Shown here: positions 1 through 8,645 of the stretch, one piece after another | Position numbering within the stretch: position 1 is the first letter of the stretch | Layout of the letters: every line of letters begins with the position of its first letter | Assembly: GCA_028095445.1 (NCBI GenBank) | Contig: JAOHCJ010000001.1 | Location: 1-64,000, forward strand | Length of the DNA: 64,000 bases | DNA from: Candidatus Pelagibacter sp. | Lineage (GTDB): Bacteria; Pseudomonadota; Alphaproteobacteria; Pelagibacterales; Pelagibacteraceae | Direction: 5' to 3' | Translations under genes and position numbers: made by a program | The notes under the pieces: model-generated | Told to the model about the DNA's origin: nothing | Seen by the model: only the letters and a program-made list of their open reading frames with translations | Database searches by the model: none

Positions 1-493
1 AGTAACCCCACCTGAAGAATTTTATGTAAGAATTAAAAAAGAAAATAAATTAATTGTAAATGCTAGAGAGATTAACAGTGATTTATCTTTTTTTAAGGAA
101 AAATTTATCCTACCACTTGATAATGCAATTGTTACCGGCGTTTATGGCAGTCAAAGGATTTTAAATGGTATTCCAAAATGGCCTCATTACGGGCTAGACT
201 TTGCTCAAAAAAAAGGAACCCCAATAAAAGCAATGAATAATGGCATTGCAACTTTAGTAGAAAAAGATTTATTTTATACTGGTGCTACTTTAATTTTTGA
301 TCATGGTCATGGTGTTTCTACACTCTATATGCATTTAGACGAAATCTTTATTAACAAAGGGGATCACGTTAAAAAAGGTGAAATTATAGGAACTGTTGGT
401 AGTAGTGGAAGATCTACTGGACCACATTTAGATGTAAGACTAAATTGGTTTGGTACTCGACTAGATCCTGCAACTATTCTTGATTTAAATTAG
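1..493 (+). CDS. M23 family metallopeptidase, C-terminal part (5' end outside window)
   Basis: The open frame runs in from the left edge (frame starting at base 2) and stops at 491-493, so the true start lies outside the window. The visible 163 residues hold a LytM/M23 peptidase domain: WPHYGLDF supplies the H-x3-D zinc motif, followed by a glycine-rich core, YMHLDEI and GPHLDVRLNWF near the C terminus. The last motif has HxD where many M23 enzymes have HxH. Such proteins act in the periplasm as peptidoglycan endopeptidases or amidase activators. The upstream part, which would show a signal peptide or LysM domain, is missing. Confident on family, not on substrate. Confidence 0.85.
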   Translation, partial: VTPPEEFYVRIKKENKLIVNAREINSDLSFFKEKFILPLDNAIVTGVYGSQRILNGIPKWPHYGLDFAQKKGTPIKAMNNGIATLVEKDLFYTGATLIFDHGHGVSTLYMHLDEIFINKGDHVKKGEIIGTVGSSGRSTGPHLDVRLNWFGTRLDPATILDLN

Positions 494-500
494 TTAACGC

Positions 501-1070
501 TTATTTAGTTTTATAAGAAAAAAGAACTTGTTCATTTGTTTCATTTATTAGAATAAAATTATTTTTTAACATATAATCAATTGAAAGATTTGTTTTACTT
601 CCTTTATCATCCAATAAAACTAAAGATCCAGGTTTTAAATTTTTTAAAGCAATTTGAATTTCATTTAGCTGATGTAACGAAGCTTCTTTAAATTGACCAT
701 CTAATGAATCAAGATATAAAAAATCAATACCTTTTTTAAAATTATTTAAAAAGTTTAAGCTATCATCTACAAAAAAATTAATATATGCGCTGTTAGATTT
801 AGTAAATTTTTTTGCATTAATTATGTTTCTATAGCTAATATCACAAGAATTGAGTTCTCCATTTTGATATTTGGCATAATCTGAAAAGATCATAGTACTC
901 ATTCCATCTTTCCAATTTATTTTGGAGAAAAAGAAAAATTTTTTTTTACCTCTTGCAACACCAGTTTCTACTAAAATTTTATGATTTCTTTTTTTTGCTT
1001 CAATTAATGCAAATTCAAAAGATTTGAATCTAATATTTTTTTCATTGTTATATTTTTCTAAAAAATGCAT
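501..1070 (-). CDS. SAM-dependent methyltransferase-like protein
   Basis: A 189-residue soluble protein. The pattern VETGVARG near residue 36, followed by an acidic 'CDIS' strand, the segment FFVDDSLNFL, and then DFLYLDSLDG and SLVLLDDKG, resembles the Rossmann core of class I methyltransferases of the Methyltransf_24/TylF type, where the Asp pair near the end binds metal or substrate. No substrate can be inferred. It stands alone on the minus strand, tail-to-tail with the M23 peptidase gene (7-bp gap), and starts 44 bp from the divergent hydratase-like gene. The fold call is from motif shape only; a glycan or small-molecule methyltransferase is the likeliest reading. Confidence 0.5.
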   Translation of the reverse strand: MHFLEKYNNEKNIRFKSFEFALIEAKKRNHKILVETGVARGKKKFFFFSKINWKDGMSTMIFSDYAKYQNGELNSCDISYRNIINAKKFTKSNSAYINFFVDDSLNFLNNFKKGIDFLYLDSLDGQFKEASLHQLNEIQIALKNLKPGSLVLLDDKGSKTNLSIDYMLKNNFILINETNEQVLFSYKTK

Positions 1071-1114
1071 TATGGTCTATTAAACGAATTAAATTAATAT
1101 ATAAAGAATAAATC

Positions 1115-1888
1115 ATGATAAGCGAAATAGAAAAATTATCTAATAGGCTAGTTAAAGCATTCCTTAAAAATAAGATTATCACACCGCTTCCTTTAAAATA
1201 TACAAAAAAATTAGATAATGCCCAAAAATTTAGAAAACTATGTGAAAGTAAAATTAATGATCCAGTAATAGGTTTTAAAGCGGCGGGTACAGGTATACCT
1301 GTTATGAAAAAATTAAAAGAGAAAGCACCTTTCTATGCTTCAATTTATAAAAAAAACTTTTTAAAAAGTGGAAAAAAAGTAAAAATTAATAAATTTACCC
1401 TTGGTATAGAATTAGAAGTTTGTTACTTAATTAAAAAAAGCTTTTTTACATCAAAAGGGTTAATAACTCTTAAAAATATTACTAAATTTATTTCTCAAAT
1501 GGCACCTTGTATTGAAGTGGTAGGTTATAGACAAAAAAAAAGGGGTATTAAATCTTTTGGTGATTTATGCAGTGATTTTGGTGCTAATGTTAAATTTTTA
1601 ATTGGCCCTAAAAAAAAGTATAAAAAGATAGATATTGGAAATTTAAAAACAGTAATTTCAAATAAAAAAATTAAACAGAGTGTTAAAGGTAACACAAATA
1701 GTGTTTATATTAATCCATTAAATTCTCTTCGATTTGTCCTTAACAAATTAAAAAAAGATAAAATAAAACTTAACAAAAATTTTTATGTATTTACTGGATC
1801 AACTGTTGGTGTAGTACCCATATTAAGTAAGGGTCTTTATTTAGGAAAAATTGACAAGATAGGAAACGTGAGAGCAATAATCACTTAA
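1115..1888 (+). CDS. 2-keto-4-pentenoate hydratase-like protein (FAH superfamily)
   Basis: This 257-residue protein matches the length and layout of MhpD-type hydratases/decarboxylases: an N-terminal helical region, IGFKAAGT, then the ExE metal-ligand motif in GIELEVCYLI and a C-terminal FTGSTVGVVPI strand typical of the FAH fold. These enzymes hydrate or decarboxylate 2-oxo acids in meta-cleavage pathways using Mg2+. Its stop codon overlaps the start of the downstream M24 gene by one base (TAATG), so the pair is co-transcribed and may act on one substrate, but no such pathway is evident. It is unusually Lys-rich even for this genome. Confidence 0.65.
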   Translation: MISEIEKLSNRLVKAFLKNKIITPLPLKYTKKLDNAQKFRKLCESKINDPVIGFKAAGTGIPVMKKLKEKAPFYASIYKKNFLKSGKKVKINKFTLGIELEVCYLIKKSFFTSKGLITLKNITKFISQMAPCIEVVGYRQKKRGIKSFGDLCSDFGANVKFLIGPKKKYKKIDIGNLKTVISNKKIKQSVKGNTNSVYINPLNSLRFVLNKLKKDKIKLNKNFYVFTGSTVGVVPILSKGLYLGKIDKIGNVRAIIT

Positions 1889-3039
1889 TGGCTCTTCATT
1901 TTAGTAAAGGTGAATTTTTAAGTAGAAAAACTAAAATTCTTAAATCTATGGAAGAGCAAAATTTAGATGCTCTTTTAATGTTTAGACAAGAGTCTATGTA
2001 TTGGCTTACAGGTTATGATACTTTTGGATATGTTTTTTTTCAAACTTTAATATTAGATCAAAAAGGAAATATAATTCTTTTAACTAGAGCACCCGATTTA
2101 AGACAAGCACAAAATACATCAAATATAGAAGATATAAGAATTTGGGTTGATAAAGATAAATCAAGCCCCACGGATGATCTTAAACTAATTTTAGATGAAT
2201 TAAATTTAAAAGGTAAGAAAATTGGAGTTGAATACGAAGCGTACGGAATGACTGGCCGTAATGCTTTGAGATTAAATAAATCTTTAGAAGGTTACTGTAA
2301 AGTTAAAGATTATTCTGAATTAATTACAAAACATAGAGTTATCAAATCTAATGAAGAAATAATATATGTAAAAAAAGCAGCAGAACTTGCAGATAGAGCT
2401 TTGGATGAAGCATGGAAATATACTAAAGCTGGTGCAAGTGAAGCTAAAATTTTAGCTGAAATGCAAAAAGTAATATTTGAAGGTGGTGGTGATTATCCTG
2501 CTAATGAATTTATAATAGGATCTGGTCACAATGCTTTACTTTGTAGATATCAAGCAGAAAAAAGAGATTTGTCTATTACAGATCAATTAAGTATTGAATG
2601 GGCAGGAGCATTCAAACATTATCATTCAGCAATGTTTAGAACTATTCTTATTGGAAAAGCAAACCCTAAACATATTAAAATGCATGAAGCATGTATTAAA
2701 GCTTTATCTAATTGTGAAAAAAAATTAATTCCTGGAAATACAGCTGGAGATATTTTTGATACCCATGCAAAAACATTTGATGACCTAGGTTTTAATAAAG
2801 CTAGAATGAACGCTTGTGGGTATTCATTAGGGTCAACTTTTTCTCCAAACTGGATGGACTGGCCCATGCTGTACACTGGCAACCCCTATGTTATTCAACC
2901 TGGGAATATCTTTTTTATGCACATGATACTAATGGACTCAGATAGTGAATTAGCTATGAATTTAGGTGAAACATATCTTGTTACTGAAAGTGGCAATGAA
3001 AGACTAGGAAAACAAAAGCTTGATTTGATTGTCAGGTAA
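1888..3039 (+). CDS. M24 family (creatinase/ectoine hydrolase/Xaa-Pro peptidase-like) protein lacking the metal ligands
   Basis: 383 residues: an N-terminal creatinase domain (about 1-150) and a C-terminal pita-bread domain. Against the PepP ligand set (D, D, H, E, E), this protein has E in IEWAG, A in HSAMFRT, Y in GYSLG, H in FFMHM and G in NLGETY, so all five metal ligands are replaced. That pattern is expected for metal-independent members such as creatinase and, as I recall, the ectoine hydrolase DoeA/EutD. The C-terminal GETYLVTESGNERLG is DoeA/creatinase-like. It is coupled to the preceding hydratase-like gene. The likely role is hydrolysis of a small nitrogenous compatible solute rather than peptides; the substrate is unknown. 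Confidence 0.65.
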   Translation: MALHFSKGEFLSRKTKILKSMEEQNLDALLMFRQESMYWLTGYDTFGYVFFQTLILDQKGNIILLTRAPDLRQAQNTSNIEDIRIWVDKDKSSPTDDLKLILDELNLKGKKIGVEYEAYGMTGRNALRLNKSLEGYCKVKDYSELITKHRVIKSNEEIIYVKKAAELADRALDEAWKYTKAGASEAKILAEMQKVIFEGGGDYPANEFIIGSGHNALLCRYQAEKRDLSITDQLSIEWAGAFKHYHSAMFRTILIGKANPKHIKMHEACIKALSNCEKKLIPGNTAGDIFDTHAKTFDDLGFNKARMNACGYSLGSTFSPNWMDWPMLYTGNPYVIQPGNIFFMHMILMDSDSELAMNLGETYLVTESGNERLGKQKLDLIVR

Positions 3040-3104
3040 TGACCAATTATTAAATAGTCTAATAATAATTAACAACCCTAATTTTAAAAATTATTAATTA
3101 AAAT

Positions 3105-3230
3105 TTAAGAAAGTTGTATTAACGTGCCTGCAATAATTATTCCCCAGTAAGCACTTAGCCCCAAAAATAGTCCTGTTTTAAGTTTATTCTTTTTAATGTT
3201 ATGTGGTAATTTTTTGATTAAGTCAGGCAT
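3105..3230 (-). CDS. 41-aa single-pass membrane microprotein
   Basis: Reading the minus strand from the ATG at 3230 gives a 41-residue ORF ending in TAA at 3105. It begins MPDLIKKLPHN, has a Lys-rich stretch to about residue 18, and then one hydrophobic segment (about 19-40, containing LFLGLSAYWGIIIAG) likely to span the membrane with the basic N terminus inside. It fills the otherwise empty space between the M24 gene and the gene trailing aprA. No clear Shine-Dalgarno is visible. The basic-inside/TM layout argues for a real small membrane protein; function unknown. Confidence 0.5.
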   Translation of the reverse strand: MPDLIKKLPHNIKKNKLKTGLFLGLSAYWGIIIAGTLIQLS

Positions 3231-3307
3231 GTATATTTCTAATTAACATGACTTTATTATTTGTCAAATAATTATTTAAGATCTAAAAAAAATATTGATA
3301 AAAATTT

Positions 3308-3658
3308 TTAGTAAATAGTAGCTCCAAAAACTTTCACTTCATCGCCTTCAAGACCCAGCACCAAACGTCCTAAAAACTCACCTTCAATCTCTTTACTTCT
3401 TTGCTTAAATAGCACAGTAATATTTTGACCCCTTCTAAGACAACCAAATGCCTCATAATCCTCTTTTAAGTTCGTCAAAAGTTTATTATTAGCCCATTGC
3501 TTTCCAAGCTCTACTTCATTTGCTCCAAATAACATTTGAGTTCCAAAGTCCTTAGTAAACCCACCATAATCTTTCATATTTGATGTCTTAACAAGATTAT
3601 CCCAAATAGGCTTAGCAATTGCTATAATCTCATCATCAGATTTTTCTAAAAGATTCAT
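3308..3658 (-). CDS. Conserved hypothetical protein at the end of the apr operon
   Basis: A 116-residue soluble protein with no motif I recognise. It begins MNLLEKSDDEIIAIAKPIWDN and ends in a beta-rich stretch (EGEFLGRLVLGLEGDEVKVFGATIY). It has no signal peptide, no membrane segment and a single Cys. Its start lies 18 bp past the aprA stop on the same strand, so it is almost certainly co-transcribed with aprM-aprB-aprA and may help assemble, regulate or use the product of the APS reductase-like enzyme. That link is inferred from position only. Confidence 0.6.
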   Translation of the reverse strand: MNLLEKSDDEIIAIAKPIWDNLVKTSNMKDYGGFTKDFGTQMLFGANEVELGKQWANNKLLTNLKEDYEAFGCLRRGQNITVLFKQRSKEIEGEFLGRLVLGLEGDEVKVFGATIY

Positions 3659-3676
3659 AATTTAAGTTTAGCAGTT

Positions 3677-5536
3677 TTAAGAGGCTTTTTTCTTCTCATT
3701 CTCGTCGACTATATGATAAACCGGCACCTTTTCTAATGAGAATTTACCTGTCGTTGGATCACGTCTAGAAACTGTTAAACAATGCCAATTGTCATCATCA
3801 AGTTTCATATGGTCACCTCTGTAATAATAACCAGGCCAACGAGTTTCTTCACGAAACATAGTATGTTCAGTTACACACTGAGAAGTTAGAGCCCTGTGTT
3901 TTAGTTCCCAAGCCCTCATAAGTTGGTGTAAATCTTCAGCACCTACTTTTTCCAAATCTTCCTCTAACCAAGCTAATAGTTCCAGTCCTCTTTTAAGCAT
4001 ATTACCATTAGTCATGTAGTTAGTTGCAATTCCTCCAACATACTCATCCATGATTCTTTGTAGGCGTTGGAGACCTTGAATAGGTGAAATGTAACTAGGT
4101 GAAACTGTTCCACCTGTAATTTCATTTTGAGCTACTTGATATGTTTCTAAAGGTTTAAATATAGCAGTTTTAAAGTCTTCACACTGTTTATCTGTAATTT
4201 TAATACCTTCAGCTTTTTTATCTTCAATATATTTTACAGCAGCTTTTGCAGCTAAACGACCTTCGGTAAATGATCCAGAAGAAAACTTATGGGCACTTCC
4301 ACCTACGGTATCACCTGCACCAAAAAGACCATCAATTGTTAACATTCTGTTATAACCCCAAAAATATTCCGGTGGAGATAAATCTTCAGGACCACTAACC
4401 CAAGCTCCAGAACATGTTGCATGAGAACCCATAACATAAGGTTCGGATGTAGTTAATTCAGGATTTGTATATTTAGGGTCAATATTTTGAGAAGCCCAAA
4501 CAACAGCTTGGCCAACAGTCATACCAAGAAAATTTTCCCATCCAACTGTCTCTAAATGTGGATCTTGGAAAGCTTCAGTAGTTACCATGTGAATCGGTCC
4601 CCCACCAGCGATAGTTTCTTGAATAAATGCATGATTTCTTAAACATGTTGGAGTTGGATGGTGATCAATGTATTCACCAACTAATTCTTTAGTTTGATCG
4701 TACCATTTCTTCTCATAATTCTCCCCATTTGCATTTTGAGTGTATGTTTTAAGGTGTAAGAAATATGCTCCAACTGGACCATAACCATCTTTAAATCTAC
4801 ATAACACAATTCTGTTTTCCATTTGTGTCATTTTAGCTCCAACCGCAATAGGTAATGCATAAGCAGAACCGTTACTCCATGGTGCATACCAAGTTCTTCC
4901 CATTCCTTCACCAACTGCTCTTGGTTTAAAAATGTGAGATGCTCCACCTGCTGCAACGATCACAGTTTTTGCTCTAAATACATGGAAGTCACCAGTTCTC
5001 ATATTAAAACCAACAGCTCCACCTACTCTATTTTCTTGTGCCTCATCCATTAAAAGATGAGTAATCATTATTCTATTATAAATTTTGTCAGCTGATTTTT
5101 TTGCAGCTTCTGCAACGATCGGTTTGTAACTTTCACCATGAATCATAATTTGCCATTTACCTTCTCTAAGGTAACGACCTGTTTTTTCATTCTTCATCAT
5201 TGGTAAACCCCATTCATCAAACATATGAACTGTTGAGTCAACGTGACGAGCCATATCATAACCTAAATCTTCTCTAACCATTCCCATCAAATCATTACGG
5301 GCATATCTTACATGATCTTCAGGTTGGTTTTCACCCCACTGCATACCCATGTAGCAGTTAATAGCATATAGTCCTTGGGCAACTGCTCCACTTCTATCAA
5401 TGTTAGCTTTTTCAACACAAATAATTTTCATATCTCTTCCCCAGTGTCTAGCTTCAAAAGTAGCACCAGTTCCAGCCATACCCCCACCAACAACTAAAAC
5501 ATCGCAATCTTCGTAATGTGTTTTATGTTTGGCCAT
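3677..5536 (-). CDS. aprA: Adenylylsulfate (APS) reductase-like alpha subunit
   Basis: 619 residues, the usual AprA length. The FAD-binding motif VVGGGMAGTG sits at residues 15-24. Further AprA-like blocks are the flavoprotein segments MIHGESYKPIVAEAAKK and GLFGAGDTVGGSAHKFSSGSF, and the helical C-terminal domain. AprA interconverts sulfite plus AMP and APS with its FAD; in SAR11 it is thought to work in the sulfite-oxidising direction. The ATG overlaps the aprB stop by one base (TAATG), so translation is coupled. With aprB, aprM and the trailing gene it forms one minus-strand operon. No sat (sulfurylase) gene is present in the window. Confidence 0.95.
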   Translation of the reverse strand: MAKHKTHYEDCDVLVVGGGMAGTGATFEARHWGRDMKIICVEKANIDRSGAVAQGLYAINCYMGMQWGENQPEDHVRYARNDLMGMVREDLGYDMARHVDSTVHMFDEWGLPMMKNEKTGRYLREGKWQIMIHGESYKPIVAEAAKKSADKIYNRIMITHLLMDEAQENRVGGAVGFNMRTGDFHVFRAKTVIVAAGGASHIFKPRAVGEGMGRTWYAPWSNGSAYALPIAVGAKMTQMENRIVLCRFKDGYGPVGAYFLHLKTYTQNANGENYEKKWYDQTKELVGEYIDHHPTPTCLRNHAFIQETIAGGGPIHMVTTEAFQDPHLETVGWENFLGMTVGQAVVWASQNIDPKYTNPELTTSEPYVMGSHATCSGAWVSGPEDLSPPEYFWGYNRMLTIDGLFGAGDTVGGSAHKFSSGSFTEGRLAAKAAVKYIEDKKAEGIKITDKQCEDFKTAIFKPLETYQVAQNEITGGTVSPSYISPIQGLQRLQRIMDEYVGGIATNYMTNGNMLKRGLELLAWLEEDLEKVGAEDLHQLMRAWELKHRALTSQCVTEHTMFREETRWPGYYYRGDHMKLDDDNWHCLTVSRRDPTTGKFSLEKVPVYHIVDENEKKKAS

Positions 5537-6006
5537 TAATAATAAACTCCTTTTTTAAAAGTTTCTTTAGGCACAGAGGGTAACTTACCGTCAGTATTTA
5601 AACCATTCGGTTCTGTGTAGAGCATTTGAGAATTGATCTCTCCTTGGTTAGGTTTATCTTCTTCAGCTAATTTTGGAATAAATTTTCCCCATGGTTTTGT
5701 AGTAATTGGAGACACAAAATCTTTTGTGGTTCCATTTCTAAATTTAATTTTCCAAGAGATGGTTCCTTTTTCTTCTTCACGTCTAACTCTAACACTGTGA
5801 CCCATTGGAGCAAAGTCAGCATAACCACGAACATCGATAGCATGATTTGGGCAAGCTTTTACGCAAGAATAACATTCCCAACAAAAATTTGGTTCAATGT
5901 TGACCGCTCTTCTAATATTTTCATCAATGTGCATTATATCTGATGGACAAATATCTACACAATGTCCACAGCCATCGCATCTCGTCATGTATACAAATGT
6001 TGACAT
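5536..6006 (-). CDS. aprB: APS reductase-like beta subunit, two [4Fe-4S] ferredoxin domains
   Basis: 156 residues. Cys 10, 13, 16 and 20 (CDGCGHCVDIC) and Cys 42, 45, 48 and 52 (CWECYSCVKAC) form two [4Fe-4S] sites, followed by a beta-rich C-terminal tail that in known AprB wraps around AprA. It passes electrons between the AprA flavin and the membrane partner. It lies between aprM (33-bp gap) and aprA (1-bp overlap). All cluster ligands are present, which supports a working electron-transfer subunit. Confidence 0.95.
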   Translation of the reverse strand: MSTFVYMTRCDGCGHCVDICPSDIMHIDENIRRAVNIEPNFCWECYSCVKACPNHAIDVRGYADFAPMGHSVRVRREEEKGTISWKIKFRNGTTKDFVSPITTKPWGKFIPKLAEEDKPNQGEINSQMLYTEPNGLNTDGKLPSVPKETFKKGVYY

Positions 6007-6038
6007 ATTATTTTTTCTCCTTTTTTAAAATTATCATA

Positions 6039-6839
6039 TTAATAATGTTTTGGTTGTTCTCTTTTAATTCCCAATCCAAATTGTTTTGGAGCATCTGCTA
6101 ATGGAGGAAGATTGTCTCGAGACCCATCTGCTTCTGCTAAATTCTTTTGTATTGCAGCGCCAGGCTTGTAAAACATGTGTGCAAATTTTGACCAGTAAAC
6201 TCCACCGAATAAAGCAAGGTTAGAGAATATATATAAAACTAAATAAATTTTATCATCCCATCTATTTTCAAGATTTAATGACTGAGTATAAGACCACGCC
6301 AATCCAAATGTTGCACAAGCTAACAATGTTAATACAAATAAATCAGCTTTGATAATTCTATACCACGGGTGTGCTTCTGCTAATACATCAACTCTAAGAA
6401 ATAACCAAAACCAATACCCACCAACACATGTCATTATTGCTCCCACATGCCATATCATCGGCCAGATAGTCGGAGTACTTACAACGCTAGATGTGTAGCC
6501 AAAAATCATTACTACGGACGCAGTCCAAAATAAAATAGTGCCCCACATTCCCAAAACATGAGCAACTCTTCTTTTTCCAGCACCAAGTTCGGCTGTAGTC
6601 GCGATGTCGTGAACAACTGTTTTAGCAATAATTGCAGCTTTTTCACCAGTACCAAGTTCTCTTTCAGCAGATAGTTTTGCTTTTTTAGCATTATTAAAAA
6701 AATAAGTAATATTTTTATGATGAATCATTTGCATAACAGTTCCAAAAAATATTAATGCCAACATAAGTAACACAAAACCTTGAATCAAAACTGAAGGAAT
6801 GCTCTCAGCAAGTACTGAATATGGATTTATGGACATCAT
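6039..6839 (-). CDS. aprM: APS reductase membrane subunit AprM-like
   Basis: 266 residues with about five to six hydrophobic segments (for example VLIQGFVLLMLALIFF, ILFWTASVVMIFGY, VGAIMTCVGGYWFWLFL, FVLTLLACATFGLAW, IYLVLYIFSNLALFGGVYW). It carries several His residues in or near membrane segments (RVAHVLGMWG, IWHVGAIM, FAHMFY) that could bind haem, as in respiratory membrane anchors. As the first gene of the apr operon it fits AprM, proposed in sulfur-oxidising bacteria to link AprBA to the quinone pool. Two adjacent Met codons leave the start uncertain by one residue. Confidence 0.8.
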   Translation of the reverse strand: MMSINPYSVLAESIPSVLIQGFVLLMLALIFFGTVMQMIHHKNITYFFNNAKKAKLSAERELGTGEKAAIIAKTVVHDIATTAELGAGKRRVAHVLGMWGTILFWTASVVMIFGYTSSVVSTPTIWPMIWHVGAIMTCVGGYWFWLFLRVDVLAEAHPWYRIIKADLFVLTLLACATFGLAWSYTQSLNLENRWDDKIYLVLYIFSNLALFGGVYWSKFAHMFYKPGAAIQKNLAEADGSRDNLPPLADAPKQFGLGIKREQPKHY

Positions 6840-6947
6840 AATATTACCCTTTTATTAGAATCTGAATTAATTTCAAATGTTTCTAGTACAGTTAAAATAA
6901 TAGATCAACCGTAATATCCGCCGCAATTTATCATTTATAAATACAAC

Positions 6948-7346
6948 TTATACTTTACGCTTATAATGTTGTTTTAGGGGAATTACAGATCTTACACCAC
7001 CTTGTGGATTTTCAACATCTCCTTCTCTCCTTGGAATTAAATGAATATGACAGTGTAAAATAGACTGACCTGAAATTTTTCCAGCATTAGTTCCAATATT
7101 AAATCCTTTAACAGATTTGTCTTTTAACTCAATTTCAAACTTTATATCTTTAATTAACGAATTGCAGGCAATAACTTCTTCATTGGTCAATTCAAAATAA
7201 TCTTTAACATGACGTTTAGGAATTATTAAACAATGCATATCAGTAACCGGATAAGAATCATAACTCGCATAAGCTAAATCATTTTCTTTAGCTAGGCCAC
7301 TTTCTTTAATATTGCAAAATAAACATGGATTATTTAGATCTCTCAT
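6948..7346 (-). CDS. HIT family nucleotide-binding hydrolase
   Basis: The HIT signature HCHIHL (His 98, 100 and 102 counting from the chosen start) is clear, preceded by CLFCNI near the N terminus, which is usual in bacterial HIT proteins. I chose the ATG at 7346 (MRDLNNP) over the one at 7373 because it begins where the family normally begins and removes an overlap with the pabC-like gene. Length is then 132 residues. HIT proteins hydrolyse nucleotide phosphoramidates or dinucleotides. It is the last gene of the pab operon, 8 bp after the class IV aminotransferase gene. Confidence 0.85.
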   Translation of the reverse strand: MRDLNNPCLFCNIKESGLAKENDLAYASYDSYPVTDMHCLIIPKRHVKDYFELTNEEVIACNSLIKDIKFEIELKDKSVKGFNIGTNAGKISGQSILHCHIHLIPRREGDVENPQGGVRSVIPLKQHYKRKV

Positions 7347-7354
7347 AATTAAAT

Positions 7355-8125
7355 CTATTTGTATAGTGGACACATTAAAATTTCTTTTTTATAAAAATTA
7401 AATAGTAGTTTGTAAAATTTTAAACTTCTTCTCTTCCATTTAATTTTACTAATTGTCTCAATCGAAGTAACTCCTTTGCCTGATCCAATTAGAAGAATTT
7501 CATCATAATTGTTTAAAGAACTAACTTTAATATCTTTGTTAATAATTTTACCTAATTTTTTTTTAAAAAAATTATAATTTATTCCCTTGTAGATTCCACT
7601 TTTTGGTGAGTAGATTTTATCATTCTTTATAAAAAATATGTTTGAGGTTCCGCTTTCTAATATTTTTCCATTTGATATTAATCCTATGTCTGTACAGGAA
7701 TTATCTAATTTTGCTAGATGCTTTAAAATGAATTTATATTTTAAATTTTTAAATTCTGGATCAATTCTTTTATAATTTATAAGTTTTAAATTAAATTTAA
7801 GTTTTGGAGTTACTCTCTTTCTTAGTGAAACAGATATCATTTTTCTGTTAATAGCAATTCTCAAGAGGTGACTATAAGATTTTTTTTTATCTATATTTAG
7901 TTTTATTAATTTAAGAATATTTTTTTCAATATTAGGTTTGTATAATTTATATACCTTTAAGGATTTAATTAAATTTTTAATATGTTCTTTAAAAAATAAT
8001 ATTTTTGTTGGCTTATTAAAAATCCACATTGTAGTAAAAACACCATTGTCCCCCCAAAGATCATTAAAATTAACTTCTTTGAGAGTCTTATGCTGATAAG
8101 ATTTTTTTAATAAGTAAGTTGCCAT
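7355..8125 (-). CDS. pabC: Class IV PLP aminotransferase, probable 4-amino-4-deoxychorismate lyase
   Basis: 256 residues with the fold-type IV pattern: a Lys-rich middle, the segment DIGLISNGKILESGTSNIFFIKNDKIYSP (typical of the E-x-x-x-S-N-[IV]-F motif), and GKGVTSIETI near the end. In folate synthesis PabC lyses aminodeoxychorismate to p-aminobenzoate and pyruvate. Position directly after pabA (38-bp overlap) supports this over a branched-chain aminotransferase or D-alanine transaminase. The N-terminal half is poorly conserved by eye, as is common for PabC. Confidence 0.75.
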   Translation of the reverse strand: MATYLLKKSYQHKTLKEVNFNDLWGDNGVFTTMWIFNKPTKILFFKEHIKNLIKSLKVYKLYKPNIEKNILKLIKLNIDKKKSYSHLLRIAINRKMISVSLRKRVTPKLKFNLKLINYKRIDPEFKNLKYKFILKHLAKLDNSCTDIGLISNGKILESGTSNIFFIKNDKIYSPKSGIYKGINYNFFKKKLGKIINKDIKVSSLNNYDEILLIGSGKGVTSIETISKIKWKRRSLKFYKLLFNFYKKEILMCPLYK

Positions 8126-8645
8126 TTTCAGTTAAAAAAGATTCTGGATGAAATTGAAATCCGTATATCTTTTCTTTATCATTTTCTATTGTCATTGCTA
8201 CATTTGAAATATCACACCTCATTGTTATTTCAAAATTTTGTGCCTCGAAAGGTTCTTTTAATTTAAGTGAGTGATATCTACCAACTATAAATTTCTTATT
8301 TTTTTTAAATAAAGAATTGCTACTTGTCACTTTTATTTTAGATTGAAATCCATGATAAATCTTATTTTGTTGGACTATTTTAGCTTTTTCACAATGTAAA
8401 ATTAATTGAAATCCAAGGCATATACCAATAATTTTTTTCTTTCCTTTAAACTCTTTGTAAATTTTCGAACTAATCGGATAATCTATTGGTGAACCAGGCC
8501 CTGGAGAAAAAACTATAACTTTTGATTTTTTTAATTTCCTCTCATTTATTTTATCAAAATTATCACATTCGATCTCATCAAAACGTTCAAATTGATGAAC
8601 TACGTTATGTGTAAATGAGTCTTTATGATCAATAATATAAATCAT
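8088..8645 (-). CDS. pabA: Aminodeoxychorismate/anthranilate synthase glutamine amidotransferase subunit
   Basis: 185 residues, a class I glutamine amidotransferase. The nucleophile Cys 76 lies in GICLGFQ, the oxyanion region in SPGPGSP, and the catalytic His-Glu pair in FHPES near residue 167. It supplies ammonia to the PabB-type chorismate enzyme encoded just upstream (4-bp overlap). It could serve anthranilate synthesis too, but the neighbouring class IV aminotransferase favours p-aminobenzoate and folate. Confidence 0.88.
   Translation of the reverse strand: MIYIIDHKDSFTHNVVHQFERFDEIECDNFDKINERKLKKSKVIVFSPGPGSPIDYPISSKIYKEFKGKKKIIGICLGFQLILHCEKAKIVQQNKIYHGFQSKIKVTSSNSLFKKNKKFIVGRYHSLKLKEPFEAQNFEITMRCDISNVAMTIENDKEKIYGFQFHPESFLTENGNLLIKKILSA

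Noticed and set aside
1..493. HxD in place of HxH in the M23 peptidase as a catalytic defect
   Set aside because: HLDxRxNWF-type endings are, to my recollection, common in proteobacterial M23 proteins, so it is probably normal for this subgroup.
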